The notes beneath the pieces are model-generated. The model had not been told where the DNA came from and did not search any database. It saw nothing but the letters and a program-made list of their open reading frames with translations. Position numbers and translations under genes: made by a program. DNA of 24,257 nucleotides from Didymodactylos carnosus (Eukaryota; Rotifera; Eurotatoria; Philodinida; Philodinidae). This document shows, in pieces, positions 1 to 8,559 of this stretch (the first letter of the stretch is position 1; every line of letters begins with the position of its first letter). The DNA lies in assembly GCA_905250885.1 (NCBI GenBank), contig CAJNOQ010002453.1, positions 1 through 24,257 of the forward strand, given 5' to 3'.

Positions 1-1
1 A

Positions 2-547
2 TCATATTTATATAAATTAAAAGGTGATTTACAAATGGCAATTCATTATGTTAATTTGGCAAGTCAAAAATATAATGAAAAGATCAATAAGAAAATTTTT
101 AAAAAAATAGAAAAGTTCAAAATAAATTTATTAAAATTGGAAAATATTCAAACAAATGAATTAATATTTTTGAATAAAAATCAAATGAATCTATTGCAAA
201 TATTTAATTTAATAAGAAAATTTCATTTCGAATCAATTTCATATTTGACACTTGGATTTGATCTATTCAAAGAAACATCATCAAATGCACTATTGAATTG
301 TTTATTTTATCATTTAATTGAAGAAGATGATATTGAAGATTATTTAAAAAATCACACGAATAATTTAACACAAAAGTATCATAATTTTCAAAATCAACGA
401 ATCAACGAAAAAGAATTTATGAAATCTTTTAATATGAAATTTGGAACAAATTTCAAATGTTTTCATATCAATGAAACAGTGAATTGGAATGAATTTATTC
501 TTAAAAATAATGAAATACCAATAATTTTGATGAAAGATTTATTTTGA
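2..547 (+). CDS. 3' end of an unrecognised protein gene (partial at left edge)
   Basis: The frame is open from base 2 through the stop at 545-547, so the ATG at 35 is probably internal and the gene or its last exon begins outside the window. From that ATG there are 170 codons. The product is rich in Asn, Lys, Ile, Leu and Phe, has no Cys cluster and no obvious membrane segment, and ends in a hydrophobic ILMKDLF tail. It reads like an alpha-helical cytoplasmic protein. Codons are strongly A/T-ending, more so than in the SMYD gene downstream. I do not recognise the family. Even amino-acid texture over 180 codons without a stop in such AT-rich DNA argues for a real gene; strand and stop are well supported, function is unknown. 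Confidence 0.6.
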   Translation, partial: SYLYKLKGDLQMAIHYVNLASQKYNEKINKKIFKKIEKFKINLLKLENIQTNELIFLNKNQMNLLQIFNLIRKFHFESISYLTLGFDLFKETSSNALLNCLFYHLIEEDDIEDYLKNHTNNLTQKYHNFQNQRINEKEFMKSFNMKFGTNFKCFHINETVNWNEFILKNNEIPIILMKDLF

Positions 548-869
548 TTATTATTTTGAGTTGCATTTATATATACACTTACATGTGCGCTGTTTATATA
601 TATGATAAGACGTGACATAAACCACCGCACAAAACAGCAAAGAAATATTTCCGTCTGCTACGATGACCTTTTTTACTCCACGGAACGCTGATAACATATT
701 TTTTAAAAACTAATCACACCATTCGATAGTTCAAGTAATTCTCTATATTTTTTATGTGAGCTCTTGTTTTCTCACACCGCTACTTTCAGAGTAAACAGAC
801 ATTTCAAAAGAAATTTTCTCTCGAAAATCGACAGTATCGAAAGTTTTTGCTCGAAATTCGGCAAAAAAG
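548..869. other. Intergenic, nothing recognised
   Basis: AT-rich sequence following the first gene. It has no long open frame and no convincing polyadenylation signal. The TCTCACACCGCTAC at about 768 could be the 5' end of the Helitron-like segment that ends at 919, but no second copy in the window confirms it. Confidence 0.3.
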
Positions 870-919
870 ATAAAATTAGTAGCGCGCAACGGTGAGCGAA
901 GCCGCGGGTTCCTTGCTAG
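870..919 (+). mobile_element. Candidate Helitron-type 3' terminus
   Basis: A GC-rich patch in AT-rich surroundings contains GAGCGAAGCCGCGGG, followed after a few bases by the terminal tetranucleotide CTAG (916-919) and a flanking T. Helitrons end in CTRR, usually CTAG, shortly after a GC-rich hairpin, and insert before T. The CGCG blocks at 882-885 and 903-906 could pair across the patch. The 5' end is not established. A related, more degenerate GCGAGCGAAGTG...CTTGCTTGCAG string lies near 17758. Confidence 0.35.
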
Positions 920-1104
920 TAATTCATCAAATGAACGGTAAACATCATTTATTGTTGATATATTATTGGATTTAAACAGTGTTCTAATACAATATTCAAT
1001 TAATTCACGAGAATCAGTAGGAACGAAAGGAGTATCGAAAAAATGGAAACTTGTTTAGAAATATATACAATTGTGTTTGTTAGATGTTTGTTGATTTGTC
1101 TTGC

Positions 1105-2395
1105 AAAGATGAAAATTTTGTACCATAATTCCTGATAGTGACATACTGGGTGCCAGTCCTGGGATTCGTAGAAAATCCGATACAACGCCCGAAGCGTATA
1201 AAATCAAGGTCTCGCTTGACTCTCAATTTGAAAAGGACACCCTGGGCTATCAGTCTGTGAAAACAAATCAATACAATCCTATTGGAAAATTTTTACACGC
1301 GAGCTAATTTTTCAAAGATCCGCTGGAAAACCTGTTCCAGAAAGCTCTTCTGGGGAAATTTTTGGTTATGAAAACATGTCCCCAAATCTCCTCTTTCGAA
1401 TGGTGAAAATTGAAGCTCTTTAGCTTTTTTCTATCGAAAGTTATTCAAAAAACAGTCATATACCATTCTTTCTTTGGATGGACAATAATATCTCTCTCTC
1501 TTTCTCTGTTGATTGGTCTTGTAATAAAAAGGTGAATACTTGTTGATACAAATAAACATTAAACAAAAAAACATTTTGATGTTCATTTCAGCCGACATTT
1601 GCCGACCAAACTGTATTGAATGAAAATAACACTTTTTGCCCCTTACGCTTATGATCTTATTTGATCTATTCAAGAAGTACTGTATCAAAAAAATCACTGA
1701 AAAGCTACTTTAAGAATATCTATTTTGTTTTTCAAATAAGGTTGAATTTAAAATCTTTTATTCAGATATCAATAAATGTGCAGTCAGGTTGGAGTTAATC
1801 TATGCGTAAATCTATCCAACAGGGAAAAAATTATTTCTCATATCCTATTCACTGTTTCAGTAAATTTGTTTTCATTGAAGTAGGAGTAATTCTTCTACCC
1901 ATTGTGTGAGTAAATTTAAATGGCATCTCGTAAATAGAGAATTCCATTATAAGTTTAGAAACCTCTGTTTTGATGAAAGGTTGGTGTGAAATTCTTCAAT
2001 TTTTTCTCGTACTACTAGCCGTATGAAAACGCTCAGTATTCATTCTTCCTTGTGAATTCAAGAAACGAGTTCCGTAGAATTGACTCTTTTAGAAAAGACA
2101 GAATACTTCCTACTCAAAATGCTCATTCGGCTTGACGAGTGCGAGTAGATTGAACAGAATATTACCACTCTCTGTTTCATCAATTTTGTGACGCCGTTGA
2201 TAAGTGTCTCGATATAACAAATGCTGTATTACAAGACCAATCAACAGAGAAAGAGAGAGATATTAGTAGCTTTTTCACGAACGAAAAATGGCACGTATAT
2301 CTGTACACTTTCGAAATTCTTTTTTTGCATGCAGTAGAAAAATGTTGTTCGTGCTCATCACTATCAGGAATTATCGTACAAAATTTTCATCTTCG
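1105..2395. repeat. Large nested inverted repeat
   Basis: Two separate blocks recur inverted and in nested order. 1105-1142 is the reverse complement of 2358-2395 with about one mismatch. 1486-1525, which includes a CT-rich run and TTGATTGGTCTTGTAATA, is the reverse complement of 2226-2264 with a small length difference in the CT run. The sequence between the blocks no longer pairs clearly. This looks like an old palindromic duplication or foldback element in which only patches remain. The outer arm is open in the same frame on both copies (VTIRNYGTKFSS versus ITIRNYRTKFSS), so it may derive from coding DNA. Confidence 0.6.
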
Positions 2396-2447
2396 AAATG
2401 AACGGATCAGGTGAAATCGCAGATAATGAAATTCTACGGATCTATAA

Positions 2448-2573
2448 GATGAAGATGTAATCTATCTCTATGCTCGAGAATCTGATATATACCAAGAATT
2501 TTTAAAAGAAGATTTTGTACGATATTTAGTAAAATATATTGATACTGTAGAAGAATGTTACGAAACACTTTAA
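2448..2573 (+). pseudogene. C-terminal coding fragment, unrecognised
   Basis: Forty-one codons and a TAA read as natural protein, with an acidic/aromatic texture (including YQEFLKEDFVRYLVKYID). A stop lies immediately upstream in this frame. The preceding bases 2399-2447 continue a similar texture in another frame (GEIADNEILRIY), so either a frameshift or a splice acceptor at the AG of 2447-2448 lies between them. I do not recognise the family. It abuts the outer arm of the inverted repeat ending at 2395. Fragment of a gene or transposon protein; modest confidence. Confidence 0.3.
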
Positions 2574-2690
2574 CGTTTGTTTATCTTCGGGGGCAGATTG
2601 GAACAGCAAAAAACGATAAACGATAAAAATAAGCTTTTGTGAAAGAAAGTTGAAAGCAGAGGTGTCTTTTGTTTCGAATTTCGAGTTCAC

Positions 2691-2720
2691 AATATATATA
2701 TATATATATGTATATATATT
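2691..2720. repeat. TA microsatellite
   Basis: A run of alternating T and A with one G interruption, visible directly in the sequence. Confidence 0.85.
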
Positions 2721-2745
2721 TGTATTTGATTTACCTTTACGTAAC

Positions 2746-2959
2746 TCCTATTTTAAAAGCATCAAATCAGATGGGACACAATACGTCCGCTGTGATGAAC
2801 AGAAAAAGGAGGAGTTTTTTAGTGATTATTTGATAGTGGTATTGAATTCTGGAGATATTGCCATGGATCTCTACCGGTCGCGGTCTAGTCGCAACATGTC
2901 AAGTAACAGGTTGTGAGACCTTCGGACCCGGCACCCCAATCGGCACTAGAAAATTCTAG
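2746..2959 (+). pseudogene. Frameshifted coding-like fragment
   Basis: One frame reads natural protein from about 2755 to 2869 (core DGTQYVRCDEQKKEEFF, then VVLNSGDIAMD). The next stretch reads naturally only in another frame (STGRGLVATCQVTGCETFG to the TAG at 2957-2959), which suggests a frameshift near 2865-2872. The second part is richer in G+C than its surroundings. The family is not recognised. It sits about 70 bases upstream of a reverse-transcriptase relic on the same strand and could be another piece of the same or a neighbouring element. Confidence 0.25.
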
Positions 2960-3029
2960 AAAATTAGGGACATTCCCAAACGATGTAGAAAGAAAGATCC
3001 ACCATTTTTAAATCATTTTGGAAAACAGT

Positions 3030-3257
3030 AAATATCCTTATAAATATTTAGGCAGATAGGTGGATGATCTTATTCTTATATCTAAACTACCACAATCACA
3101 AGTGAGGTAACTAGTTACTGATATAAATTCTATAGATAAAAACATCTAGTTTACTTTTGAATTTGAATTAGATTATAAGCTCCTATTTGTAGATGTTAAC
3201 TTTCGTTCAGATAATAGGAAATTAAAAACGTCATCTAACATATGTTTTTCAAAATGA
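3030..3257 (+). pseudogene. Penelope-like element reverse transcriptase relic
   Basis: A single frame carries YKYLGR-stop-VDDLILIS, followed by DINSIDKNI, a stop, FTFEFELDYKLLFVDVNF and RKLKTSS. This is the order seen in the palm and downstream region of Penelope-like reverse transcriptases: an aromatic-x-DD catalytic motif (here with the aromatic codon changed to TAG, leaving VDD), then the I-x-FT-x-E-x-E ... LxFLDV block and a tSVYRK-like stretch. In-frame stops at 3057, 3108 and 3147 and loss of the remainder show it is dead. No GIY-YIG endonuclease could be recognised downstream. Assignment rests on remembered family motifs, not a search. Confidence 0.6.
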
Positions 3258-3503
3258 TTCAAAAATAGCGCATCTTTTCTTTGTCATGTCATTTGGGAAC
3301 GTCCATATGTTAGATAATCGGTTTGTAATCAGTTCCTATGATACATCCAAAAACGAAGGTTAAAAACTTTATTTTTGATCCTAGTGAACTGTCAATCTCG
3401 TTGAAATATTAACGAATGTAAATTAGATTCAAAATTTATTGTATATTTATGGACTTATTGTACAAAAATATTACATCTCATCTAGCTTGGTCATTATTCA
3501 GTT

Positions 3504-3667
3504 AAAATTCCAGAAAAATTACGATCAGTTAAAAAGTTTACTTATATATATATATTAAAACTCTGTCAGATGATCCTATAGCAACTTTTAAAGATATGTT
3601 ACTACATGTCAATAACAATGTTTCCTCTATAATGCAAACATGTGATGATATATATCGACTTATCTAA
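3504..3667 (+). pseudogene. Coding-like fragment with a slip in a TA run
   Basis: IPEKLRSVKKFTYIY reads in one frame up to a short TA repeat at 3544-3554. Natural-looking protein then resumes in a second frame (KTLSDDPIATFKDMLLHVN ... TCDDIYRLI) and stops at 3665-3667. A length change of the TA run would explain the shift. It follows the Penelope RT relic on the same strand, but I could not match it to a known Penelope domain. Confidence 0.3.
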
Positions 3668-3941
3668 TTTTTTATCTATACAAAATACACCCGAATCGAA
3701 TGGTCAAACATCGTTAGCGAGCGTCCACATATTACATAATCCAGTTCTTCAACCTTTTACTTTTCTGTCACCCCCGTAACATAATCAATCGTAATCATTC
3801 GAGTTTCCCCTCGTCTGATGATGTAATCATTAAAAACATTTTCATTTTTCGTGTTGTAGTTGCAACGCAGAAAAGCACAGATTTTTTCCTTAACACTCCG
3901 AACACCTTTTTCGTACACAAATATATGTTTTACTTGAATGT

Positions 3942-3942
3942 N
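3942..3942. other. Undetermined base (N) at a repeat junction
   Basis: The only ambiguous base in the window lies between the last base of the first 227-bp repeat copy and the first base of the 127-bp repeat. Its position at the meeting point of two repeats suggests an unresolved assembly join. Confidence 0.95.
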
Positions 3943-4069
3943 TTATAAACTACGCTTCCACCCACTCCCACCCCCAAACTAATGTTTAATCACATGGTTG
4001 GATAGAGGATGCCGAGTTATCTTCACCCTAATCCATATTTTTTCTGTTGTTGCAATACGGGGTGGCTGG
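3943..4069 (+). repeat. 127-bp dispersed repeat, copy 1
   Basis: Starts TTATAAACTACGCTTCC, contains a CCACCCACTCCCACCCCC tract and ends GGGGTGGCTGG. It is identical by eye to 11785-11911. A diverged partial copy follows directly at about 4078-4140 (CTCACCCACTCCCAGC ... CATGGTAGGATAGAG), so this locus holds a degenerate tandem pair. The left border cannot be judged because of the N. Confidence 0.85.
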
Positions 4070-4589
4070 GAGACATTCGTAAGCCACACTCTCACCCACT
4101 CCCAGCAAATATTATACATGGTAGGATAGAGCTCGACGAGCTCTATCGCGTAGTTTACGGATACCTCCTAGCGAGCGTCCACATATTACATAATCCAGTT
4201 CTTCAACCTTTTACTTTTCTGTCACCCCCGTAACATAATCAATCGTAATCATTCGAGTTTCCCCTCGTCTGATGATGTAATCATTAAAAACATTTTCATT
4301 TTTCGTGTTGTAGTTGCAACGCAGAAAAGCACAGATTTTTTCCTTAACACTCCGAACACCTTTTTCGTACACAAATATATGTTTTACTTGAATGTGTATT
4401 TTGTCCTGCTTCAAGCTGTCAATTCATTGTGCGAACTTCTTTCTTCAAGTATTCACATCCCCTCAAACTTTGGATGTTACGTTTGTTGTATGAATTGTAG
4501 AAAAAAACAAAATAACAACTACGCTGAAGAACTATTTGCAGATAACGACTTGATTTGTTCCACTCTGTGATGCTACAAAAGCGGAGTTA

Positions 4590-4700
4590 TGACTTATATC
4601 CCTATCAGGATAAAATCCTGATCGGCCTATACGATTATCCAGATTGGGCTACAAATTTCGATCGGGATAATTTGTATAGCCTGATCGGTCTATATAATCA
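4590..4700. repeat. Motif island A, left part (GATCGGGATA / ATCCTGATCGGCC)
   Basis: Repeated degenerate variants of TCCTGATCGGCCTATA and its complement, including a perfect 8-bp-stem hairpin ATCAGGAT-AAA-ATCCTGAT at 4604-4622. The block ATCCTGATCGGCCTATACGATTAT pairs, with few mismatches, with the inverted island at 5345-5455, so the two may be ends of one element of roughly 870 bp. Confidence 0.6.
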
Positions 4701-4744
4701 ATCAATCAATCATTTTTCTGGCCTCCGCTTAAAAACCAAATAAA

Positions 4745-5340
4745 AAACGGACAATGTCATTCGAAAGAGGATTCAAAACTGATTCAGATTCCATGGGTGT
4801 CGGCTATATGTAACCTTTGGGGTACTGCGTAAAAATTCGATCAAAAATCGCGTATTTTAATTATTTTACAAAATATATCCGGAACGGCTGTTTGTGATTT
4901 TTTTAGAGAAACTTTCGTTTTGGAGAAAAATAAAAGCTGATTACTGGAAGCCAAAACTGCCATCTGATAGAGCACTCAGAACTGCATATGAATTCATGGG
5001 GATCTCCAAAGTATCGAATAATGATAACCTACCTCAAAATATAGCATCCGTGGCTATTGTTTGAATAACTCCAGAACGAAGAGAGATAGAGACCTGCAGT
5101 TTTCAGCATTTTATAGAGGAGGCTTTACTCCATCTTTTGGTATACGGGGGCTTTTACGAATCGGATTTTTAGGCGATGTACCTGACATGTGAAAAAAGAA
5201 GAGGTTGTTCGGTACCGAAGGAAAAATAATTTTTTCACTAAAAACTTTTGTCTTTTCATTGACGGCTTTTAAGCCTCACTTAAGACAATCAGTGGATGAT
5301 CATATTTACTTTCAAGACTTTTTGAACATGTTTAGTAATA
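4745..5340. other. Interior between the two halves of island A, nothing recognised
   Basis: No coding frame with protein-like texture on either strand. It may be the body of a non-autonomous element bounded by the two motif islands. Confidence 0.3.
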
Positions 5341-5344
5341 TAGC

Positions 5345-5460
5345 TGGATCGGGATACAGTCATATCTCGAACGGAATATATATCCCGGTTCCAATCTTGA
5401 GTATATCTCTATATCGATATAATCGCATAGGCCGATCAGGATATATATCGTTTATTGATC
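5345..5460. repeat. Motif island A, right part (inverted)
   Basis: Degenerate repeats of GATCGGGATA and TATCGATATA, and ATAATCGCATAGGCCGATCAGGAT in inverted orientation relative to 4614-4637. The whole is AT/GC-balanced and self-complementary, unlike its flanks. Confidence 0.55.
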
Positions 5461-5879
5461 GAAGGACACATTTAACTAAACTGCACTGAACTGAATTTTT
5501 ATTTTGGCAGGCATGATTGTTACAAAGGAAAGATAGCTGATGCTAATGCAACACCGAATACAATACTAGAAACTAACGGACAAATTGAACTGATAGATAA
5601 ATATTCAATTTTAAATAATTCTTTACTTGAAAAGATTATTTTTAAATTGTTTTCATATGAATTTAATTGTGCATGCATTTACTATGCATGTATGTACTAT
5701 GGCATTTTGAGTAGAATTCAAATGATGTTGAAATTTTAATTTCAAAATAAAGTTCATACAATGTAAAACTACTCGATCTAATAACATGGATAAAATGTTA
5801 TGCCCACATATATGCATATACCTTTATTAATGGTGTAAAACAAAAGATCATGTTGAACATTGGCAACTATTACATATCA

Positions 5880-6172
5880 ATTCAGTCGAGAAATTTTAAA
5901 ATCGTTTTCGGCCAAAACTGATCGCAGATTCGGACTCATCATAGTCGGTTACCTTGTACGCAAGAAGTTTTGAATCGGAGTACTCCAGAAAAACTTTTCT
6001 CTATTGTTTTGCAACAGAACTTTTACGAAGATCCTCGAGGAGATCAAGGGCTAAATAAGGCTAAGAGAGTATTCACATTTAAAACTTGTTGCGTACAAGG
6101 TAACCGATTATGGAGAGTGCGAATCTGCAATCAGTTTTGACAGAACACGCTTTTAAAATTTCTCGACTGAAT
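5880..6172. repeat. Foldback repeat with 92-bp arms
   Basis: 5880-5971 is the reverse complement of 6081-6172 at roughly 85 percent by eye (shared blocks: TTCAGTCGAGAAATTTTAAAA, CAAAACTGAT, GCAGATTCG, GGTTACCTTGTACGCAA). The loop of about 109 bases has no coding potential. Typical of a MITE-like or foldback element; target duplication not visible. Confidence 0.75.
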
Positions 6173-6214
6173 GAGAGCAAAAAAGTGCTTAAACGAAGCG
6201 GTGTAACTTAAAAG

Positions 6215-6656
6215 TCAGGGCCTCGGGATTGTTCCGAACTTGCAAGAATTTTTTTGGAAACCCGATACCGATCCTGATTTTTCAAAAGTAAACCGACCCA
6301 AAGCCCGTTCGAACCCGAAAAAGATTTTTCCAGTAAAGCAGTGCCCTCTTTCATTTCAATCAGAGTGATGGTACTTTTAATGACAGTGAAAATGAGCAGA
6401 CTTAAGAAATGACTTTTTCTATTTCTACGTTTGTGAGAAACGTTTAGCAGTCTCAGAAACAGATGTTCTCTTCTTATTTTTGTCTACAATAAAATAGTAA
6501 AAGTTTACCTGAAAAAAATAAATGCAAAATTTAATCGGGTTCGCGTTTCTTTAAACAAGAAACCCGATCCCAATCCAGACCCGTTGACTTGAAACCCGAT
6601 TCCGAACCCGAACCCGCGGGTTTGGATTCGGGTTAAACCTGCAGGACTCTAGCCCT
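6215..6656. mobile_element. Motif island B (AACCCGA-type), probable non-autonomous element
   Basis: Variants of CCCGATCC, AACCCGAACCCG and their complements crowd both ends (6215-6320 and 6530-6640), with a plain AT-rich middle. The left border reads CAGGGCCTCGGG and the right border, read on the other strand, AGGGCTAGAGTCC. An AGGGC-type terminal inverted repeat is therefore possible, but the match is short and no clear target duplication is seen. The layout (motif-rich arms, plain core) matches the islands at 18355 and 19428. Confidence 0.5.
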
Positions 6657-7210
6657 TTTCGCATTTCAAAGGTGAACCGTTTTGTTCTTTAAATAGTGCA
6701 TTTTTCAGACGTTCATACGCTTAAATTTCTTCAGGCAAGCACTTATATAAAACTCAACCACATACTGTGCTCTTTCGTGTATATTTGATCAGCTCTAATC
6801 AACGAAATTAGAAATTTTAATTTCGTTCTTTCAATGTGAGTAGACTATGTATAGAAGACGTGTTTGTGTGCAGCATTGATTTTGCTATAATTTGTACCGT
6901 TTACGAAAAAATCTTTTTTTGATTTGGTGAGATTGATGCAAATCTTTCCACTTACTTGCACATGTCTTATCTGCATCGAAAATCAAAACCAATGTTTTGT
7001 CTTATTGTTGTCGTATAGTTAATACAATCATCTGTTTTTCTCCTGCTGTCATAACGGCGCATGTATGTGTAATCGAAAAGCATGTTTTTCTTCTCTCTTT
7101 TTCTCTGAATAAATCAGAAAGCGTTAGCTGTATGATTTTTTCTCTTTGGATTATAAATTAAGTGATAAAATTTATCTTGAAATATTTGCATAACTAAGCG
7201 CTGTGACTGA
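6657..7210. other. Nothing recognised
   Basis: AT-rich with runs of T. I see no coding frame, repeat pairing or RNA gene that I can support. Confidence 0.3.
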
Positions 7211-8080
7211 CACTCTACTGCCTTGGAAGCTGCACGTCTAAAACATTGTCCGTATCATATCAAGACTTTTCAGTTTCAGCATCACCAGCGTCGGATGTTT
7301 GATATTTTACTGAAACTGGTACCTTTTTATGGAATCAATACTCGAGTTTCTAGTACAACAAAATCATGTTACCTTTGACAACAACAGCAAATTCTGCTGC
7401 ATCTTCAACATCTTTCTTCCGTACCATGTCATGATCTTATACGTAAAAGAGCTGCAGATAAAACAGCAACTAAAAAGATAAAAGTACATGGTAATTATGT
7501 AACCTTTCTACTGGCATGTCAATATGGCTTACTAACAAGGGGGAAAAAACAACACTTCACTACACTACACTACACTTTTTCCACTACGGTAGTGGTGTCG
7601 TAGTGATTTTGTAGTGGTGACGTATTGGATGTGTAGTAGATGAGTAGTGGGCTCCAGTGGTTGTGTAGTGGGCTGCAGTGGTTATATAGTGGGCTGTAGC
7701 TAGCTGTAGTGGATGCGTAGTGCGCTGTAGTGGTTGTGTGGTGGGCGGTAGTGGATGTGTAGTGCGCTGTAGTGAACAATCCCTTGTAGTGTAGTGTTGT
7801 TTTTTCCCCTTTGCTTACTTTTGAACACATTCTCAGTTGGTGGAGTTGTTGATATGAAATCTACTTGTCCGAAACTTTTAAAGGAAACAGATTTTGAAGA
7901 TTTAAAAAATCTTACTTTATCTAGGCCTGTAACCTTTTTGTTTGTGGCTCCATTAGCGAAAGTATTTGTGATTGTAAAACAAAGTGTGCCACGAAAATAT
8001 GCTCATGCAGAAAAGCAGCAGCTGGTTGCTCCACCAAATGTCATTCAAAAAACAGTTCATGTCAGTATATGGAAAATTAG
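7211..8080 (+). pseudogene. Decayed KRBA2/SCAND3-like integrase-derived (GINGER-type) protein, 3' part
   Basis: The first segment (7211-7378) includes LLKLVPFYGINTRVSSTTK and resembles the end of an integrase core (family pattern VVYGINTRVSSTTKxxPYE). It stops at TGA 7376, before the expected PYE. The same frame resumes with LIRKRAADKTATKKIK and runs into an inserted element at 7534. Past the element, the frame continues as LLNTFSVGGVVDMKSTCPK. After a frameshift around 7920-7950 a Cys-rich tail follows with C-x-C-x3-C-x4-C-x-C-x6-C-x3-C-x6-C (7967-8062) and a TAG at 8078. That Cys tail is typical of KRBA2-like proteins derived from DDE-integrase transposons. Stop, frameshift and insertion make it a pseudogene. 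The family call is from remembered motifs. Confidence 0.5.
7534..7812. mobile_element. Small GTAGTG-motif element with TIRs and 7-bp target duplication
   Basis: About 279 bp. Left end AAGGGGGAAAAAACAACACT (7537-7556) and right end AGTGTTGTTTTTTCCCCTTT (7793-7812) are inverted repeats with one mismatch. GCTTACT flanks it at 7527-7533 and 7813-7819, leaving three extra bases (AAC) on the left. The interior is a degenerate array of GTAGTGGNTGTGTAGTGGGCT-like units. Removing the element and one GCTTACT rejoins one reading frame of the decayed integrase gene, which supports the insertion. The Thr/His-rich open frame on its minus strand is a by-product of the array. Confidence 0.7.
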
Positions 8081-8137
8081 ACAGACACTTTGTAAATAGT
8101 AGATTTGTGATGTAAACGGATGCAGAACATCGATTAA

Positions 8138-8494
8138 GATAAATCCGACGTCAATAAGTTTCCTAAACCATGCTATAATTTAATTGCTATTCTTGATACT
8201 TGCGAAACAGAGCTCTCTCACAATTACTTAAATCATTCGCTCGGAACAACTTCAATTTCTCAACATTGGAGGTACACTTTATTTTTGGATGAAAGAGTTA
8301 CTACTCCTTACACTTAGTCTTTAAGTGTGGAAATTGATTTGATTTAGTTTGATTCTTCTATTAGGTATTGGGATGTTTTCGATACCGTCTGTAAGGATAT
8401 TATGACATCTACGTCTAACTGGGCCGAAATCAACGTAAAACGTCTCCCGTCCTTCGAATATAGTTTCCAGTGTCGTTTTTATTCTTTTGTCTAG
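8138..8494 (+). CDS. Fragment of an unrecognised gene with one intron
   Basis: Exon 8138-8271 reads naturally (including NLIAILDTCETELSHNY) and ends TGG-AG before GTACAC. A 93-bp GT-AG intron (8272-8364) ends in a T-rich TTGATTCTTCTATTAG. Exon 8365-8494 continues in phase (WRYWDVFDTVCKDIMTS ... SFQCRFYSFV) to TAG at 8492. Both exons are open in the spliced frame, whereas reading through the intron breaks the frame. Upstream of 8138 there is an in-frame TAA, so the start or an earlier splice is missing, possibly because transposon sequence lies there. The stop is 65 bases from the convergent SMYD stop. Family not recognised. Confidence 0.4.
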
Positions 8495-8559
8495 TTTAGA
8501 AGAATTCCGGTTTCATATATCTTGATGAAGAAAAATCCATGGACAGAGAAGAGTACATA

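Larger units (their letters stand above)
3715..4395. repeat. 227-bp direct duplication flanking a 227-bp spacer
   Basis: 3715-3941 is repeated at 4169-4395, identical by eye, starting TAGCGAGCGTCC and ending TTTACTTGAATGT. The interval 3942-4168 is also 227 bases. It begins with an undetermined base and carries the 127-bp repeat described separately. Neither copy contains a convincing gene. The pattern could be a small element with long terminal direct repeats, a partial tandem duplication, or an assembly artefact, since the first copy ends exactly at the N. No flanking target duplication was found. Confidence 0.85.

Noticed and set aside
4555..4743. 62-codon frame containing GLYDYPDW-like repeats as a small protein
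   Set aside because: The repeats in the protein mirror the GATCGGCCTATA DNA motif island; composition is DNA-driven.
7570..7830. Thr/His/Tyr-repeat open frame on the minus strand
   Set aside because: It is simply the translation of the GTAGTG array inside the small transposon; it crosses the element's border and has no other support.
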